A stretch of 64,000 bases of DNA, taken from the NCBI RefSeq assembly GCF_036346855.1, contig NZ_CP107841.1, positions 9,552,001 through 9,616,000 of the forward strand, read 5' to 3'. The position numbers were made by a program, and so were the translations under genes. Positions 62,997 through 64,000 of the stretch are shown here, one piece after another. This DNA comes from Streptomyces europaeiscabiei (GTDB lineage Bacteria; Actinomycetota; Actinomycetes; Streptomycetales; Streptomycetaceae). How positions within the stretch are numbered: the stretch's first letter is position 1; each line of letters opens with the position of its first letter. The notes below the pieces were generated by a model. It saw only the letters and a list, made by a program, of their open reading frames with translations, did no database searches and was not told the DNA's origin.

Positions 62997-64000
62997 CCCC
63001 CGCACGACCAGGACCGCCGTACGCCGTCACCGTCGTCGGGCTCGGCGCCGACGGCTGGCGAGGCGTCCCCGACGCCTCCCGGGAGGTTCTGCGCGACGCC
63101 GAGGTCCTGATCGGGGGCCCACGACAGCTCGACCTGCTGCCACCGGAGTGCGCGGGCGAGCGGATCGCCTGGCCCTCGCCCCTGCGCCCCGCCGTCCCCG
63201 CCCTGCTCGCCGCGCACGCCGGCCGCCGGGTCGCCGTACTGGCCAGCGGGGACCCCATGTTCTACGGCATCGGCCGTGCCCTCGCCGAGGAGGCCGGTGA
63301 CCGGCTGAGCGTCCTGCCGCACCCCTCCTCCGTCTCCTACGCGGTCGCCCGCCTCGGCTGGCCCCTGGAGGACGTCGAGGTCGTCACGCTCGTCGGCAGA
63401 CCCGCCGCCCGCCTGGCCGCCGCCCTGCACGAGGGCCGCCGGCTCCTTGTGCTCAGCGCGGACGCCGGCACGCCCTCCGCGGTCGCCGCCCTGTTGCGGG
63501 AGCGGGGCTTCGGGCCGAGCCGGATGCGCGTCCTGGAACAGCTCGGCGGGGAGCGGGAACGGACGAGTACCGAGACCACCGCCGACGACTGGGCGCGGAC
63601 ACACCCGCCCGGCGACCCCCTCAACGTCGTCGCCGTCGAGTGCCGGCGGGCCCCGGACACCCTGCGGCTCGGCGCCGTCCCCGGCCTCCCCGACGAGGCG
63701 TACGAGCACGACGGACAGCTCACCAAACGGTATGTGCGCGCCGCCACGCTGGCCGCGCTCGCCCCGGCACCCGGCGAACTGCTGTGGGACGTCGGCGGCG
63801 GGTCCGGCTCGATCGCCATCGAGTGGATGCGTACGCACCCCTCCTGCCGGGCGGTCACCGTCGAACGCGACCCGGTGCGGGCCGAACGCATCACCCGCAA
63901 CGCCGACCGGCTCGGCGTGCCCGGCCTGCGGATCGTCACCGGTGGAGCGCCCGGCGCGCTGGCCGAACTGCCACAGCCGGACGCCGTGTTCATCGGCGGC
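62993..64000 (+). CDS. cobL: Precorrin-6Y C5,15-methyltransferase (decarboxylating), cut by window end
   Basis: 336 residues are visible from GTG 62993, which overlaps the preceding stop. The N-terminal CbiE methylase fold reads VTVVGLGADGWRGVPDASRE, VAVLASGDPMFYGIGRALAE, LSVLPHPSSVSYAVARLGWP. The C-terminal CbiT part starts near DEAYEHDGQLTKRYVRAATL with the SAM motif DVGGGSGSIAIEWMR. It methylates C5 and C15 and decarboxylates in cobalamin synthesis. It continues beyond the window. Confidence 0.93.
   Translation, partial: MTPARPGPPYAVTVVGLGADGWRGVPDASREVLRDAEVLIGGPRQLDLLPPECAGERIAWPSPLRPAVPALLAAHAGRRVAVLASGDPMFYGIGRALAEEAGDRLSVLPHPSSVSYAVARLGWPLEDVEVVTLVGRPAARLAAALHEGRRLLVLSADAGTPSAVAALLRERGFGPSRMRVLEQLGGERERTSTETTADDWARTHPPGDPLNVVAVECRRAPDTLRLGAVPGLPDEAYEHDGQLTKRYVRAATLAALAPAPGELLWDVGGGSGSIAIEWMRTHPSCRAVTVERDPVRAERITRNADRLGVPGLRIVTGGAPGALAELPQPDAVFIGG

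Overview
High-GC actinobacterial chromosome, most probably Streptomyces. The support is GC-rich third positions, frequent GTG/TTG starts, ATGA/GTGA gene overlaps, mycothiol-type maleylpyruvate isomerase remnants, FdxA-type ferredoxin and DUF2218/DUF4267/DUF4389 families. I see no tRNA, rRNA or CRISPR. The window is an accessory region that alternates between intact catabolic operons and heavily decayed gene remnants.

Region 1 (1-26.9 kb) is a largely intact catabolic region. It holds a BMP-type ABC importer, an aldo/keto reductase, a VOC protein plus SnoaL-like protein, a flavin reductase, pnuC, an orphan sugar-type binding protein with a remnant permease, and an operon of FAH-fold hydrolase, amidohydrolase, HpaI-type aldolase and cupin. 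An IclR regulator sits beside a frameshifted IS30 element. Next comes an aromatic-ring pathway: FNR plus FdxA diverging from Rieske oxygenase alpha/beta, a Dabb/extradiol-dioxygenase fusion, an M20-like protein, then a two-subunit CoA-transferase and a TauD-type oxygenase. A recurrent near-palindrome (consensus about TGCGAGATGGCGTCTCGCA, with ATACGAGA variants) occurs before seven of these transcription units, including the iclR gene. I infer one IclR regulon for an unidentified aromatic or heteroaromatic substrate. Two of these promoters have the same layout: operator, TTGAC(A/T), 17 bp, -10, a leader of about 20 nt, a small ORF, then the enzyme gene.

Region 2 (26.9-37.3 kb) is a decaying aromatic-catabolism island. 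Chimeric fragments (aldo/keto reductase, TetR, alcohol dehydrogenase) are followed by broken IclR genes and broken maleylacetate reductase, FAD monooxygenase, gentisate dioxygenase and maleylpyruvate isomerase genes. Hydroxyquinol 1,2-dioxygenase, fumarylpyruvate hydrolase and two MFS transporters remain intact.

Region 3 (37.6-55.5 kb) is a stress or dormancy-like module. It has small membrane proteins, a TetR repressor with twin operators, two intact tandem universal stress proteins (USPs) flanking an alcohol dehydrogenase, PPK2, phosphoketolase, a second alcohol dehydrogenase, a STAS protein and a DevS/DosT-like kinase without an adjacent response regulator. At least five broken USP pieces are scattered among them, together with CBS, NDH-2-like and Rv1733c-like remnants. 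It ends with a DUF2975-HTH pair behind palindromic operators.

Region 4 (55.5-64 kb) holds a secreted GH29 alpha-L-fucosidase with a lectin tail, a gene-poor stretch of about 1.3 kb, a second-type adenylate kinase, a GntR remnant, DUF2218 diverging from a 2-hydroxyacid dehydrogenase across two TTCAAATTTGAA palindromes, a small putative lipoprotein, and cobL cut by the window end.
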